This document shows positions 24,906-33,487 of a DNA stretch of 64,000 bases, piece after piece. The stretch's first letter is position 1. Each line of letters opens with the position of its first letter. A model generated the notes under the pieces. It saw only the letters and a program-made list of their open reading frames with translations, was not told the origin of the DNA and made no database searches. This stretch comes from Ammonifex degensii KC4 (GTDB lineage: Bacteria; Bacillota; Desulfotomaculia; Desulfotomaculales; Ammonificaceae), in the NCBI RefSeq assembly GCF_000024605.1, contig NC_013385.1, forward strand, positions 186,001 through 250,000, given 5' to 3'. The translations under genes were made by a program, and so were the position numbers.

Positions 24906-25679
24906 TTGATACCGGGCAAGCTACTTGGGCCGGGAGGGGTGGGTATCACGCGAAGGTCGGTGGCCAAACAAGCCCCCAGGTTCCTGCTTTTGGCGGTGGG
25001 GGCTTATTTATTTCTGCTGACTTCGGTCTGCCTCTGGGAGAGAATATTCTTCGATTGCCTTTCCCGTGAAGTGGGCGCCCTAGGCTCTCCCCTGGCGGGG
25101 AAGCTCATAGTGGTGGATCCGGGGCACGGGGGCCCCGACCCCGGGGTGGTGCGCGGGGGAGTACGGGAAAAGGACATAACCCTGGCGGTAGCCCAGCGGC
25201 TCAGCCACTTTTTGCGACAGGCAGGGGCGGAAGTGGTTATGACGCGCGAGAAGGATCGGGATCTAGCCGATCCCGACCTCTGGGATATGAAGGAGCGGAA
25301 GCGCCAAGACCTGGAGCGCCGTATAGCCTTGGCCAACCGGCTCCGGGCCGATGCGTTTTTGAGCCTGCACGTCAACAGTTTCGAAGAAGCGGATGAATAC
25401 GGCGCCCAGACTTTTTATCAGGCCGGTTCAGAAGAAAGCCGGCGGCTGGCGGAAGCCATCCAGCAGGAGTTACAATTCCTTTTGGGGAACACCGAACGCC
25501 TGCCCAAGGCGGGGGATTACCTGGTGGGAAGATTGGCCCGGATGCCGGCGGTAGTGGTGGAGATAGGCTTTCTCACCCACCCGGAGGAAAAGAGGCTCTT
25601 GCAGGATCCTGCCTATCAGAGCAAGGTGGCTTTCGCCGTCTATGCCGGGCTGGCCAGGTTCTTTGCCCAGGGGAGGTGA
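24906..25679 (+). CDS. cwlD: N-acetylmuramoyl-L-alanine amidase CwlD
   Basis: Amidase_3 hydrolase; CwlD starts muramic-lactam formation in the spore cortex of endospore formers. An N-terminal membrane segment (FLLLAVGAYLFLLTSVCLW) is followed by the zinc amidase domain: VVDPGHGGPDPG (His), the metal Glu in VREKDITLAVA, FLSLHVNS (His) and the catalytic Glu in VVVEIGFLTHPEE. The start is uncertain: TTG 24906 gives 257 residues but lies in a 7-bp hairpin (24897-24903/24907-24913); GTG 24939 or GTG 24960 keep the membrane segment. Downstream of rplM-rpsI, as in Bacillus. Confidence 0.9.
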   Translation: MIPGKLLGPGGVGITRRSVAKQAPRFLLLAVGAYLFLLTSVCLWERIFFDCLSREVGALGSPLAGKLIVVDPGHGGPDPGVVRGGVREKDITLAVAQRLSHFLRQAGAEVVMTREKDRDLADPDLWDMKERKRQDLERRIALANRLRADAFLSLHVNSFEEADEYGAQTFYQAGSEESRRLAEAIQQELQFLLGNTERLPKAGDYLVGRLARMPAVVVEIGFLTHPEEKRLLQDPAYQSKVAFAVYAGLARFFAQGR

Positions 25680-25684
25680 TCCTT

Positions 25685-25981
25685 TTGGCTTTGGTGGCCA
25701 TGGTCATGTACGGCACCGAGAAGGGGAAGATCTGCTTTGACGGAGAAAAGATCTTCGTTCAGGGAGAAGCTCCCGGGCTGGAGGCCGCCGTGGCCCCCTT
25801 CCTCGACCGCCCTCTCACTTACACGGCGCGGGAGGTGGTGGAGGGGAAGGAAGTCAAGGTGAAGAAGACGGCCCTGCCGGGCACGGTGGAGCACTTTTCG
25901 GCTCTCATCTGGCACTACCTCCCCTTCCACGCCAGGGTCAAGGTTCTGGTGGTCACCGGCTCGCTAGAAAGCAACTCCTAG
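25685..25981 (+). CDS. Uncharacterised small protein next to cwlD
   Basis: Protein of 98 residues that I do not recognise. It has no signal peptide and no cysteine cluster; it has one Cys (KICFDG), a mixed alpha/beta pattern and a hydrophobic C-terminal strand (VKVLVVTGSL). TTG 25685 has GGGAGG 8 nt upstream; the GTG at 25676 lies inside that SD and overlaps the cwlD stop. Tight spacing to cwlD points to one operon and perhaps a spore-envelope role, which is only inference. Its end overlaps the convergent protease gene by 4 bp. Confidence 0.65.
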   Translation: MALVAMVMYGTEKGKICFDGEKIFVQGEAPGLEAAVAPFLDRPLTYTAREVVEGKEVKVKKTALPGTVEHFSALIWHYLPFHARVKVLVVTGSLESNS

Positions 25982-26814
25982 CGGCGGCTGTCCCGCTCCC
26001 GGTCGTAGGGGAAAGGTATGTACTGCACCGAGGGGCGGCGCATGCCGGGCTGCGGGTAAAGATCCATGAGGTCGTAGATTTCCCGGGGGAGGTCGGTGCG
26101 CACGGGCAGTCCTAACTCTTTGAGCTGCTCGTAGGTCAGCGGGTAGTCGTGGGTGAAGCGCCCGCTGGTGAGGTAGCGGGCCACTGCCAGCGCTTTCTCC
26201 TCCGGCATCTTCTCGCGCAGCAGGGAGAAAACGAACTCCTCCACCTGCCTTACCGCCTTGCGTGAGATGTCGGCCAGGATCATGGTGGTGTCGTCCACCT
26301 TGTCTATCCCCTTCTGGCGCACTACTTCCAAGATGGAGGCGGCAGGGTAGTTGCCCAGTTGCGGGTCCACCGGCCCCAGCACGGCGTTTTCGTCCATGAC
26401 GATCTCGTCGGCAGCCAGGGCGATCATGGTCCCGCCCGACATGGCATAGTGGGGGACGAAGACGGTCACCTTGGCCGGGTGCTTGCGCAGGGCCCGAGCT
26501 ATCTGCTCCGCGGCCAGTACTAAGCCCCCGGGGGTGTGCAGCAAGATGTCTATGGGCATGTCCGGCGGGGTATAGCGGATGGCCCGGAGGATCTGCTCCG
26601 AATCCTCGATGTTGATGTAGCGGCTGAGGGGCAGGCCCAGAAGACTTATGAGCTCCTGCCGGTGGATCATGGTTATGAGCCGGGTTCCCCGGCGGCGCTC
26701 GATGGTCCTTATGAGCCTCAACCGCTGCATCTCCAGGTGCTGTTGCTTAAACATCGGCCAGAAAGCCGAAAGGAGAAAGATAGTCCACAGTATCTCGAAA
26801 AAAGATATCGCCAT
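25978..26814 (-). CDS. SDH-type membrane-anchored Clp-like serine protease
   Basis: Protein of 278 residues of the serine dehydrogenase proteinase family (PF01972), a relative of ClpP and signal peptide peptidase. An N-terminal membrane segment (residues 5-21) and a basic linker (30-45) precede the crotonase-like fold. DILLHTPGGLVLAAEQIA forms the oxyanion region, S126 in HYAMSGGTM is the nucleophile, and DENAVLGPVDPQLG follows. The natural substrate is unknown; a role in membrane protein turnover is inferred. ATG 26814 has AGAGG 8-12 nt upstream. Confidence 0.88.
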   Translation of the reverse strand: MAISFFEILWTIFLLSAFWPMFKQQHLEMQRLRLIRTIERRRGTRLITMIHRQELISLLGLPLSRYINIEDSEQILRAIRYTPPDMPIDILLHTPGGLVLAAEQIARALRKHPAKVTVFVPHYAMSGGTMIALAADEIVMDENAVLGPVDPQLGNYPAASILEVVRQKGIDKVDDTTMILADISRKAVRQVEEFVFSLLREKMPEEKALAVARYLTSGRFTHDYPLTYEQLKELGLPVRTDLPREIYDLMDLYPQPGMRRPSVQYIPFPYDRERDSRR

Positions 26815-26910
26815 TCGCCTCTCAGCCTCTTTCTTTTCCTGCTATCTTAGTGTTATCATTCTAACAAGCACGGCCAAATTTGAGCAAGCAAGGGAAGGGG
26901 AAAGAGCAAG

Positions 26911-27630
26911 TTGTTACCCGCAGCAGATCTTTATTCAGCGTTAGTATTTGCCCGTAACCAGGGTATTTTAGGCGTCCTCTCCCGCCTTTACGCTGAGCTG
27001 CCTCCGGCCGTTACTCCTTCGCCGGACTTCTGCCGTAGCCCGGCCCCGGCTGCCCTGGTGGAGTACCTGAATGCCTACCGCCAGCTCAAGAACCTGCCGG
27101 ACAAGCAGGCAAAGGTGCTCAAAGCGACGGCGGAGTTTTATTTTCTGGAGCTGGTGGATCCTGAGCAGGTGTGCCCCTTTTTCGAGGGAGAGTGCCTCTT
27201 GGGACCGGCTCGCCCCCTCTTCTGCCGAGCTTTGGGGCTTTTGAGCAGGGAAGAGTTTGCTAAGTGGGAAGAGGACCGGGTGCAGGGGCTCAAGGCGGTG
27301 GCGGAGCACTTCAAAAAGGAGTGGGATCTGGAAATACCGGCGGCGATCCTGCTCCCTCGCCCCTACCCTAACGGGGCAGAGGAGGGGCAGCTCACCTTAC
27401 TTGACCTGGAGGGCTACCGGTTGCAACTAATGGAGCTGGACGCGCGCATCGCTTCCCCGGACCTGGCCTACCATCGCTTTACTTTCCTGCCTTTAGCCAC
27501 CCACCTGGCCATGACCGTCTTCAACCCCGGCATAAGGGGGAAGCGGGCGGAAGTGATGCGGGCCTATCTTGCTGGTTCGCGGGAATTGCTCGACAAGTAC
27601 GTGGAGCGAGCCCAGAGGTTTAAATTTTAA
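26911..27630 (+). CDS. YkgJ-like cysteine-cluster protein (putative metal-binding)
   Basis: Protein of 239 residues. Residues ~85-110 read VCPFFEGECLLGPARPLFCRALG, close to the CPFL..C.IY..RP..CR signature of the YkgJ family (PF03692), thought to bind zinc or an iron-sulfur cluster. The usual upstream CxxCC part is reduced to one Cys (FCRSP, near residue 41), so the cluster is incomplete or altered. The rest is mainly helical. TTG 26911 is preceded by AAGGGGAAAGAG. Function unknown. The LysE gene follows after 14 bp. Confidence 0.6.
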   Translation: MLPAADLYSALVFARNQGILGVLSRLYAELPPAVTPSPDFCRSPAPAALVEYLNAYRQLKNLPDKQAKVLKATAEFYFLELVDPEQVCPFFEGECLLGPARPLFCRALGLLSREEFAKWEEDRVQGLKAVAEHFKKEWDLEIPAAILLPRPYPNGAEEGQLTLLDLEGYRLQLMELDARIASPDLAYHRFTFLPLATHLAMTVFNPGIRGKRAEVMRAYLAGSRELLDKYVERAQRFKF

Positions 27631-27644
27631 CTTCGGTGAAGCGC

Positions 27645-28313
27645 ATGAACATATTTGCTATTTTTGGAACTTCTTTCTTGGTAGCCCTGACGGGGGCCAT
27701 GGCGCCCGGCCCCCTGCTCACGGTGACCCTGGCCGAGAGCGCGCGCCGGGGGAAGAAGGCCGGCCCTCTTCTGGTGGCTGGGCACGCTGCTTTGGAGCTT
27801 TTGCTGGTGACCCTGCTGGTTCTGGGGCTGGCCCCCTTCCTTTCCCGGCCCCAGGTGGTGGCCGTGATCGGCATTGTGGGGGGCCTCTTTCTTTTCTGGA
27901 TGGGAGCCAGTCTTTTGCGGGACGTTATAAAGGGCAGGCTGGTTTTAGACCTCGGAGCAGCCGGCAACCGGGAGCTGGCCGGGGTGGTCGGGGGTGGTGC
28001 CGGGAAGCTTATTGGGCTGGGGGCGGCGGTGAGCTTGGCCAACCCCTACTGGAGCCTCTGGTGGGCCACCGTGGGCTTCGCCTACCTGACGGTCGCCCTC
28101 CGGATGGGCCTGCTGGGGGTAGGGGCCTTCTTTACCGGGCACATCCTGGCCGACTTTCTTTGGTACTCGGTGGTAGCCTGGATGATCGCTTCCGGCCACC
28201 GCTTTTTAGGGCCCAGATTCTACCGAGGGGTCTTAGGGTTGTCCGGCATCTTTCTCCTAGGTCTGGCGGGTTACTTCGTCTTGAGCGGCCTGCGCTTTCA
28301 AGGTGTCCTTTAG
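27645..28313 (+). CDS. LysE family exporter
   Basis: Inner-membrane protein of 222 residues with about six hydrophobic segments, typical of LysE/RhtB amino-acid exporters. The family hallmark GAMAPGPLLTVTLAESARRGKKAG is near residue 17-40, and SLANPYWSLWWATVG lies in the second repeat. The substrate cannot be predicted. ATG 27645 follows GGTGA; the GTG at 27636 overlaps that site. The amrA-type gene follows after 15 bp. Confidence 0.85.
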   Translation: MNIFAIFGTSFLVALTGAMAPGPLLTVTLAESARRGKKAGPLLVAGHAALELLLVTLLVLGLAPFLSRPQVVAVIGIVGGLFLFWMGASLLRDVIKGRLVLDLGAAGNRELAGVVGGGAGKLIGLGAAVSLANPYWSLWWATVGFAYLTVALRMGLLGVGAFFTGHILADFLWYSVVAWMIASGHRFLGPRFYRGVLGLSGIFLLGLAGYFVLSGLRFQGVL

Positions 28314-28328
28314 GGGGTGTCATAGGCC

Positions 28329-29684
28329 GTGTGGGTACTGGGCGGGGGCTTGGTCCCCCATCCTCCTATTATGGTGCCGGAAGTAGGGGGAGAAGAGGCT
28401 TACCGCGTGCGGCGCACGCAGGAGGCGCTCAAAGCGCTGGGCAGGAGGCTAAGTGAAAAAGGGGCCGAGGCGGCAGTGCTCATCACCCCTCACGGGCCGG
28501 TGCTCTGGGAGGCGGTCCCCCTGGTGCTCCAGCCTCGTCTTGAGGGGGATTTGGGGCGCTTCGGCGCTCCGGAGGTGAGCTTTTCCCTCACCACCGACGA
28601 GGAACTGGCCCGGGCCCTGGTGGAAGCGGCCGGGGTGCTGGAGGTGCCGGTGAGCCTGGTCCGCTCCGGGTACCGGCTGGATCACGGCATCACCGCCCCC
28701 CTCTACTGGCTAGAGAAGGGGGGATTTGACCTGCCGGTGGTGCTGTGCAGCATGGCCTTCCTTTCCTGGCGCCGGCTTTACCGCTTCGGGGTGGCGGTAA
28801 GAAGGGCGGCGGAAAGGTGCCGCCGCCGTGTGGTAGTGGTGGCCAGCGGCGATCTTTCCCATCGCCTTTCCCCCGAGGCCCCTTACGGTTACGACCCGGC
28901 CGGACCGCAGTTCGATGCCCGCATCCGTGAGATAGTGGCGGCGGCCGATGCTAAAGCCCTCCTTTCCTTGAACCCTGCCTGGGCGGAGCGGGCGGGGGAA
29001 TGTGGCCTCCGCCCCCTCATCATGCTCTTCGGCGCCTTCGACGGCTACCGCCTCAGAACGGAGATCCTTTCCTACGAGGGTCCTTTCGGGGTGGGCTACT
29101 TGGTGGCTTATCTTGAACCGGGAGAGGAGGCACCGGAGCGGTGCCTGGCGGAGGAATTGGCGGGGAAGCCCAGGCGGCAGGAAAGCTACCTGGTGCAGGT
29201 GGCCAGAAGGGCTATCGAGGCCTATCTCAACCGGGGAGAGAGGCTTGAGGTGAAGGACATACCGCCGGAGTTCGCCCGCCGGGCGGGGGTGTTTGTCTCG
29301 CTCAAGAAGGAAGGAATGCTGCGGGGCTGCATCGGCACGGTAGGTCCCACCCAGCCCAACATCGTGGAGGAAGTAATCGAAAACGCCATCAGTGCTGCCA
29401 CGCGCGACCCGCGCTTCGAGCCGGTAGATCCCCAGGAAATAGAAGACCTTACCATTTCGGTGGACGTGCTGGAGGAACCGGAGCCGGTGGAAAGCCTCGC
29501 GGAACTCGACCCCAAGGAGTACGGGGTGATCGTGGTGAGCGGCTCGCGCCGGGGGCTACTGCTTCCCGATATCGAAGGGGTGGATACCCCGGAGCAGCAG
29601 CTGGCCATCGCCCGCCGCAAGGCGGGTATAGGTCCCCATGAGCCCGTGGAGATTTACCGCTTCCGCGTGACCCGGTACCACTAA
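28329..29684 (+). CDS. amrA: AmmeMemoRadiSam system protein A: LigB-like dioxygenase domain fused to AMMECR1
   Basis: Protein of 451 residues. Residues ~1-265 are a class III extradiol dioxygenase-like (LigB/MEMO) domain: [24 protein letters not shown] and [13 protein letters not shown] supply His residues of the metal site. Residues ~285-450 are an AMMECR1 domain: [29 protein letters not shown], and [19 protein letters not shown]. These are two parts of the widespread AmmeMemoRadiSam set; the third, the radical SAM enzyme, is the next gene, 26 bp downstream. The reaction is not known to me. Start GTG 28329. Confidence 0.92.
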   Translation: MWVLGGGLVPHPPIMVPEVGGEEAYRVRRTQEALKALGRRLSEKGAEAAVLITPHGPVLWEAVPLVLQPRLEGDLGRFGAPEVSFSLTTDEELARALVEAAGVLEVPVSLVRSGYRLDHGITAPLYWLEKGGFDLPVVLCSMAFLSWRRLYRFGVAVRRAAERCRRRVVVVASGDLSHRLSPEAPYGYDPAGPQFDARIREIVAAADAKALLSLNPAWAERAGECGLRPLIMLFGAFDGYRLRTEILSYEGPFGVGYLVAYLEPGEEAPERCLAEELAGKPRRQESYLVQVARRAIEAYLNRGERLEVKDIPPEFARRAGVFVSLKKEGMLRGCIGTVGPTQPNIVEEVIENAISAATRDPRFEPVDPQEIEDLTISVDVLEEPEPVESLAELDPKEYGVIVVSGSRRGLLLPDIEGVDTPEQQLAIARRKAGIGPHEPVEIYRFRVTRYH

Positions 29685-29710
29685 AAACTTGGGCCAGGGG
29701 AGAGGAGAGC

Positions 29711-30724
29711 TTGCGGGAGGCGCTTTTTTACGAGAAAAGGGACGGGAAAGTCGTCTGTCGTCTTTGCCCCCACGAGTGCGTCATCAAGGAAGGGAAGACT
29801 GGGCTTTGCCGGGTGAGGCAAAGCCGAGAGGGCAAGCTTTATACCTTAAACTACGGTGCCTGTTCCAGCTGCGCCGTAGATCCGATAGAGAAGAAGCCCC
29901 TTTACCACTTCTACCCGGGGCACACCATCCTCTCTTTGGGAACCTGGGGGTGCAATTTCCACTGCCTTTTCTGCCAGAACTGGGAGATATCCCAAGGAAA
30001 CCCGCCCACCATTAACCTGGAGCCCACCCAGGTGCTGGACATGCTCAGGACCCAAGGCTCGCGCTGTATAGGGGTGGCCTATACCTACTCGGAGCCGATA
30101 GTCTGGTACGAGTTCGTGTTGGACACGGCCAAGCTGGTCAAAGAGGCCGGCTACAAAAACGTGCTGGTGACCAACGGCTTTATAAACGAAGAGCCGCTTT
30201 ATAAACTCCTTCCTTATGTGGATGCCATGAACATTGATCTTAAAAGCTTCCGGGACGAATTTTACCGCCGGCTCTGCCGGGGGAGGCTGGAGCCGGTAAA
30301 GCGAACCATCGAGCAAGTTTACCGCCGCTGTCACCTGGAGGTTACTACCCTGCTGGTGACGGGGGAGAACACCGGGGAAGAAGAGATAGAAGCTTTAGCT
30401 TCCTGGCTGGCCGGGATCAGCCCCGACATTCCCTTACACCTTTCCCGCTACTTCCCCAACTTTGAGTTCACGGCCCCGCCCACGCCGCTAGAGGATCTTT
30501 ACCGGGCGCGGGACATTGCCCGGCGCCACCTGCGCTACGTTTACCTGGGGAACGTTTGGATTGATGAGGGGGGTGCCACTTACTGCCCGGAGTGCCGCCG
30601 GCCGGTCATTAAGCGGGAGGGTTACAAGATCCGGGAGGTGGCCCTGAAAAAGGAGGAAAGGGGCTGGTTCTGCGCCTCTTGCTCTGCTTCCCTGCCTATA
30701 GCGGGAAATATTTTTGTCAGGTAG
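29711..30724 (+). CDS. amrS: AmmeMemoRadiSam system radical SAM enzyme
   Basis: Radical SAM protein of 337 residues. An N-terminal Cys pair (CRLCPHECVI) and a second one (CSSCAVDPIEKKPLYHF) precede the cluster motif CNFHCLFCQNW (CxxxCxxC) at about residue 82, as in the pyruvate formate-lyase-activating type. DLKSFRDEFY marks the barrel and a C-terminal zinc-ribbon-like part has CPECRRP and CASC. TTG 29711 follows GAGAGGAG. With amrA it forms a two-gene operon. Known to co-occur with MEMO and AMMECR1 domains; its substrate is unknown. IS481-like copy 2 inserted 26 bp after the stop. Confidence 0.92.
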   Translation: MREALFYEKRDGKVVCRLCPHECVIKEGKTGLCRVRQSREGKLYTLNYGACSSCAVDPIEKKPLYHFYPGHTILSLGTWGCNFHCLFCQNWEISQGNPPTINLEPTQVLDMLRTQGSRCIGVAYTYSEPIVWYEFVLDTAKLVKEAGYKNVLVTNGFINEEPLYKLLPYVDAMNIDLKSFRDEFYRRLCRGRLEPVKRTIEQVYRRCHLEVTTLLVTGENTGEEEIEALASWLAGISPDIPLHLSRYFPNFEFTAPPTPLEDLYRARDIARRHLRYVYLGNVWIDEGGATYCPECRRPVIKREGYKIREVALKKEERGWFCASCSASLPIAGNIFVR

Positions 30725-30750
30725 AGTACAAGCGAAAAATTTCAGGCGCG

Positions 30751-31892
30751 TGTATTGAGCCAGGGTTTCGTTCACAGCGAGGCTTTCATTTTTGGGTGGG
30801 TAATCCCACGGGAGAGTAGAGAGTTTGTAGGCATCGAAGATGTGCGGAGCCAGGTGATCCAGGACTACCACCGGCATAGCCCCTATAGCCGGATGGTAGT
30901 GGGAAAGCGAGGTCGCTATTTCCATAGGAGTTTTCCCGTTCAGTTCCCGGCCCAGGTGTGGACGCTGGTAGTTGTAGTAAAGGATCCACCTCTGGGCAGA
31001 GATAAGGAAATCCTTCTGGCTTCTGATACCTGCCAGGTAGGGGATGTAGAACTCTTCATCGTCGGTGCGGTGTGATCTTTCTACATAGCCGTTGGCTTCT
31101 TTTCTGCCTGCGGGTATGTTAAGCAGCTGGCAGTCAAGGCGAGAGAAGATAAGGGACATGAGTTTACGCTTTCTCGAGTTAGGAGGGCCACCGAACTCCG
31201 AGCCATTATCGGTCTGGATAAAGATTGTTTGATTAAGGCCGAAGGTTTTAAGCCAGTTTGCCAGGAGCACAAGGAAAGCGATTCCGTTGGCGAAAGAGAG
31301 GGAGTAGGCGAAGGCTATGAACCGGACCCTTGTTCGGACATCGATAGCGGTGAACTTGGTAACGGGGCAGGCGGTTTTTCAGAATAGAGGAGTAGGCTGC
31401 GGCTGGGAGGGTTGTCTTATCGGCTATGTGCTTTACATCGACCTGCCAGAAGGAGAAGGGGGCGAAGGCCTGCACATCGGTCCAGTATTTCCGGGAGCCC
31501 GTTTTGCTTTTACGTTTGCGGCGGCGGATGTGGTGGCGTTTGAGGATATTTCGTATGGTGTAGGGGGAGAGCTTAATTTTAAGGCTTTGGTACAGGAGGG
31601 AGGCGAGGCGTTTAGGGCCCAGGTTAGTTTCCTGAGCGAGTTTTACGACTAGGGCTTCGAGTTCTTGAGGGGTACGGTTGGGCATTCTTTTTTTGGGGCC
31701 GCGAGGGAGGATACAACCGGACAAGTTTCCGCCGGAGTCGTTTAGGCGTTTGCGCAGTTTATAGATCCAGCGGACGGAGCAGCCCATTATGCGGGCTACC
31801 TCTTTAGGGCTACAGGTGGTGAGGAGGGAGGCCACGGTTTGGGCGATTGCCTGGGGGTTTCCGCTCCTCTTAAGTTGCTGGTATAATGTCAT
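30751..31892 (-). pseudogene. IS481-type transposase, copy 2, frameshifted
   Basis: Same gene as in copy 1, but one extra T near 31356 (CTTGG instead of CTGG) shifts the frame after about residue 180, just past LPRYQ, between the first and second catalytic Asp. The second half remains open in another frame from about 31350 down. Beyond the IS end it runs on through host DNA to 30488 because the element carries no stop. Substitutions versus copy 1 include C124R, Q128K and E52D. It is inactive unless the shift is a sequencing error or is bypassed. Confidence 0.9.
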
Positions 31893-32018
31893 CGGGTGGG
31901 GTTCCTCCTTTCTTTAAGGTACACTTGCCAGAAGTGTAGAAGGGAGGGGATCCCCACCCTCTTTAATACGCTCTTCAACTTCAAAAACCTCTGTGAACGA
32001 AACTCTGGCCCTTCTACA
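30751..32018 (-). mobile_element. IS481-family-like insertion sequence, copy 2 (1268 bp)
   Basis: Nearly identical to the copy at 2431-3697, with the same TGTATTG...CTTCTACA ends and one extra base. The 15-bp target duplication AAAATTTCAGGCGCG is at 30736-30750 and 32019-32033. The intact duplications and near identity of the copies mean recent transposition. It sits between amrS and the promoter of the ilv operon, in the same orientation to the downstream promoter as copy 1. Confidence 0.93.
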
Positions 32019-32037
32019 AAAATTTCAGGCGCGGATG

Positions 32038-32067
32038 TTGACATCCGCTTTTTGTTTTTTGTATACT
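32038..32067 (+). promoter_or_regulatory. Sigma-A promoter of the ilv-leu operon
   Basis: Perfect TTGACA at 32038-32043, 18-bp T-rich spacer, TATACT at 32062-32067. Transcription should start near 32074 and run into the T-box leader. The IS copy 2 target duplication ends 4 nt upstream. Confidence 0.88.
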
Positions 32068-32073
32068 GTGGGG

Positions 32074-32390
32074 AAAATTATCCGGGCCAAAGGCGAGGAA
32101 GGGGACGGGGCCGCGGACTCCTGCCCAGAGAGCCGGGGGAGGTGCGAGCCGGCCAGGAGGAGGCGGGAACCCCATCGCCCCGGAGCTGCGGGTCGAAAGA
32201 GGAGTCTTGCTCCTCCAGTAGGCCTTAGCCGGGTTGGTGACCCGTTACCAAAACCGCGTGTTGTTTCGACACGCAGCGAGTGGCCGTCTTTCCGTAAGGG
32301 GGCGGCAATCCAGGTGGTACCGCGGGAGCGAAGCCTCTCGTCCTGGGACATTAAGCTCTATCTGTGTGCCCAGGAGGAGAGGCTTTAGTT
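32074..32390 (+). ncRNA. T-box riboswitch, probably isoleucine-specific
   Basis: A leader that binds uncharged tRNA and then blocks termination. The T-box core AGGTGGTACCGCG is at 32312-32324 (consensus AGGGTGGNACCGCG, one G fewer). In stem I, CGGGGC pairs with GCCCCG and CCTGCC with GGCGGG, leaving a loop whose 3' strand AACCCCATC ends in ATC (32174-32176), read as an isoleucine specifier. The paired block GTAGGCCTTAGCCGGG precedes the antiterminator, as in other T-boxes. The specifier call is by hand folding and is less sure than the T-box call. Confidence 0.88.
32331..32390 (+). terminator. T-box-controlled terminator
   Basis: AAGCCTCTCGTCCTGGG (32331-32347) pairs with CCCAGGAGGAGAGGCTT (32369-32385) with one mismatch, followed by TAGTTT. 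It is mutually exclusive with the antiterminator formed by the T-box core. Confidence 0.85.
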
Positions 32391-32564
32391 TACGAGGGGC
32401 CGCCGGGAAAGCCCACTCTTTTAAGGGTGGGGGTGAGAAGCGGCCAGGGCCTGGCCCGAGCCGTAATCGGGCCCTAGGGCTGGACCGGCCCGAGGTCAAG
32501 CCTCCGGAGAGGCGCGAGCCTCGATGAAAGGGGAAGCCCACCTCTTTTTAGAGGTGGGAGGAGG
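32391..32564 (+). other. Structured leader between T-box and ilvE
   Basis: GC-rich stretch with no gene. It has two similar hairpins: CCCACTC (32412-32418) with GGGTGGG (32425-32431), and CCCACCTCT (32537-32545) with AGAGGTGGG (32550-32558), the second lying right before AGGAGG. Between them are further GGGCC/GGCCC pairings. No T-run follows the hairpins, so they are not terminators. Role unknown. Confidence 0.5.
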
Positions 32565-32590
32565 TCACTCTGCACGTGGGGGGAGAAGCG

Positions 32591-33469
32591 TTGGGACTTA
32601 TCGTTTATTTGGACGGCAGGTTCGTGCCCGAGGAGGAAGCCGTAGTCTCCGTTTTCGATCACGGTCTTCTCTATGGTGACGGGGTCTTCGAGGGCATCCG
32701 GGCCTACCACGGTCGGGTCTTCAAGCTTAAAGAACACATCGACCGCCTCTACGACTCGGCCAAGGCCATAGCCCTGACGATTCCCTTGAGCCGCGAGGAG
32801 ATGACGGAGGTGGTACTAGAGACCTGCCGCCGCAACGAGATAAAGGACGGGTACATCCGGCTGGTGGTCACCCGGGGCAAAGGGGATCTGGGGCTCGATC
32901 CCAGGAAGTGCCCCAACCCCACCATCTTCTGTATCGCGGCTTCGATCCAGCTTTATCCTCCCGAGCTTTACCAGAAGGGGATGAAGGTGATTACCGTTCC
33001 CACCCGGCGTAACGTGCCGGAGGCTCTGAATCCCCGCATAAAGTCGCTCAACTACCTCAACAATATCCTGGCCAAGATCGAGGCCAACCTGGCGGGGGTG
33101 CCGGAAGCCATCATGCTCACCCAGGAAGGTTATGTAGCGGAGGCCACAGGGGACAACGTTTTCATCGTCCGCAACGGCGTACTCATGACCCCCCCTCCCC
33201 ACCTTGGCATCTTGGAAGGGATCACGCGGAACACGGTCATGGACCTGGCCCGGGACATGGGGGTGGAGGTAAGAGAAGCGGTCTTTACCCGCTACGACCT
33301 CTTTACTGCCGAGGAGTGTTTCCTCACGGGCACGGCGGCGGAGATCGTGCCGGTCATCGAGGTCGATGGACGCCCCATAGGCGAAGGTTGCCCCGGGGAA
33401 CTTACCCTGGAGCTTATCCGGGCTTTCCGGGAGTTAACTAAGGTAGAAGGGGAACCCATTTACAGGTAA
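32591..33469 (+). CDS. ilvE: Branched-chain amino acid aminotransferase
   Basis: PLP enzyme of class IV that makes the last step of isoleucine, valine and leucine synthesis with glutamate as donor. Of 292 residues, landmarks are [21 protein letters not shown] (1-45), the PLP lysine in [16 protein letters not shown] (about residue 155), [10 protein letters not shown], and [14 protein letters not shown] near the C-terminus. TTG 32591 was chosen because GGGGGGAG lies 5 nt upstream and [17 protein letters not shown] is the usual beginning; GTG 32576 adds five residues. First gene of the operon. Confidence 0.93.
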   Translation: MGLIVYLDGRFVPEEEAVVSVFDHGLLYGDGVFEGIRAYHGRVFKLKEHIDRLYDSAKAIALTIPLSREEMTEVVLETCRRNEIKDGYIRLVVTRGKGDLGLDPRKCPNPTIFCIAASIQLYPPELYQKGMKVITVPTRRNVPEALNPRIKSLNYLNNILAKIEANLAGVPEAIMLTQEGYVAEATGDNVFIVRNGVLMTPPPHLGILEGITRNTVMDLARDMGVEVREAVFTRYDLFTAEECFLTGTAAEIVPVIEVDGRPIGEGCPGELTLELIRAFRELTKVEGEPIYR

Positions 33470-33487
33470 AAAGGAGGGCTTTAGATC

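Noticed and set aside
24897-24913. 7-bp palindrome with a 3-base loop before cwlD as a terminator
   Set aside because: No T-run follows and ribosomal-operon readthrough into cwlD is usual; it mainly argues against the TTG 24906 start.
32524-32590. Possible leader peptide starting ATG 32524 before ilvE
   Set aside because: It runs out of frame into ilvE, has no run of Ile, Val or Leu codons, and the T-box already explains control.
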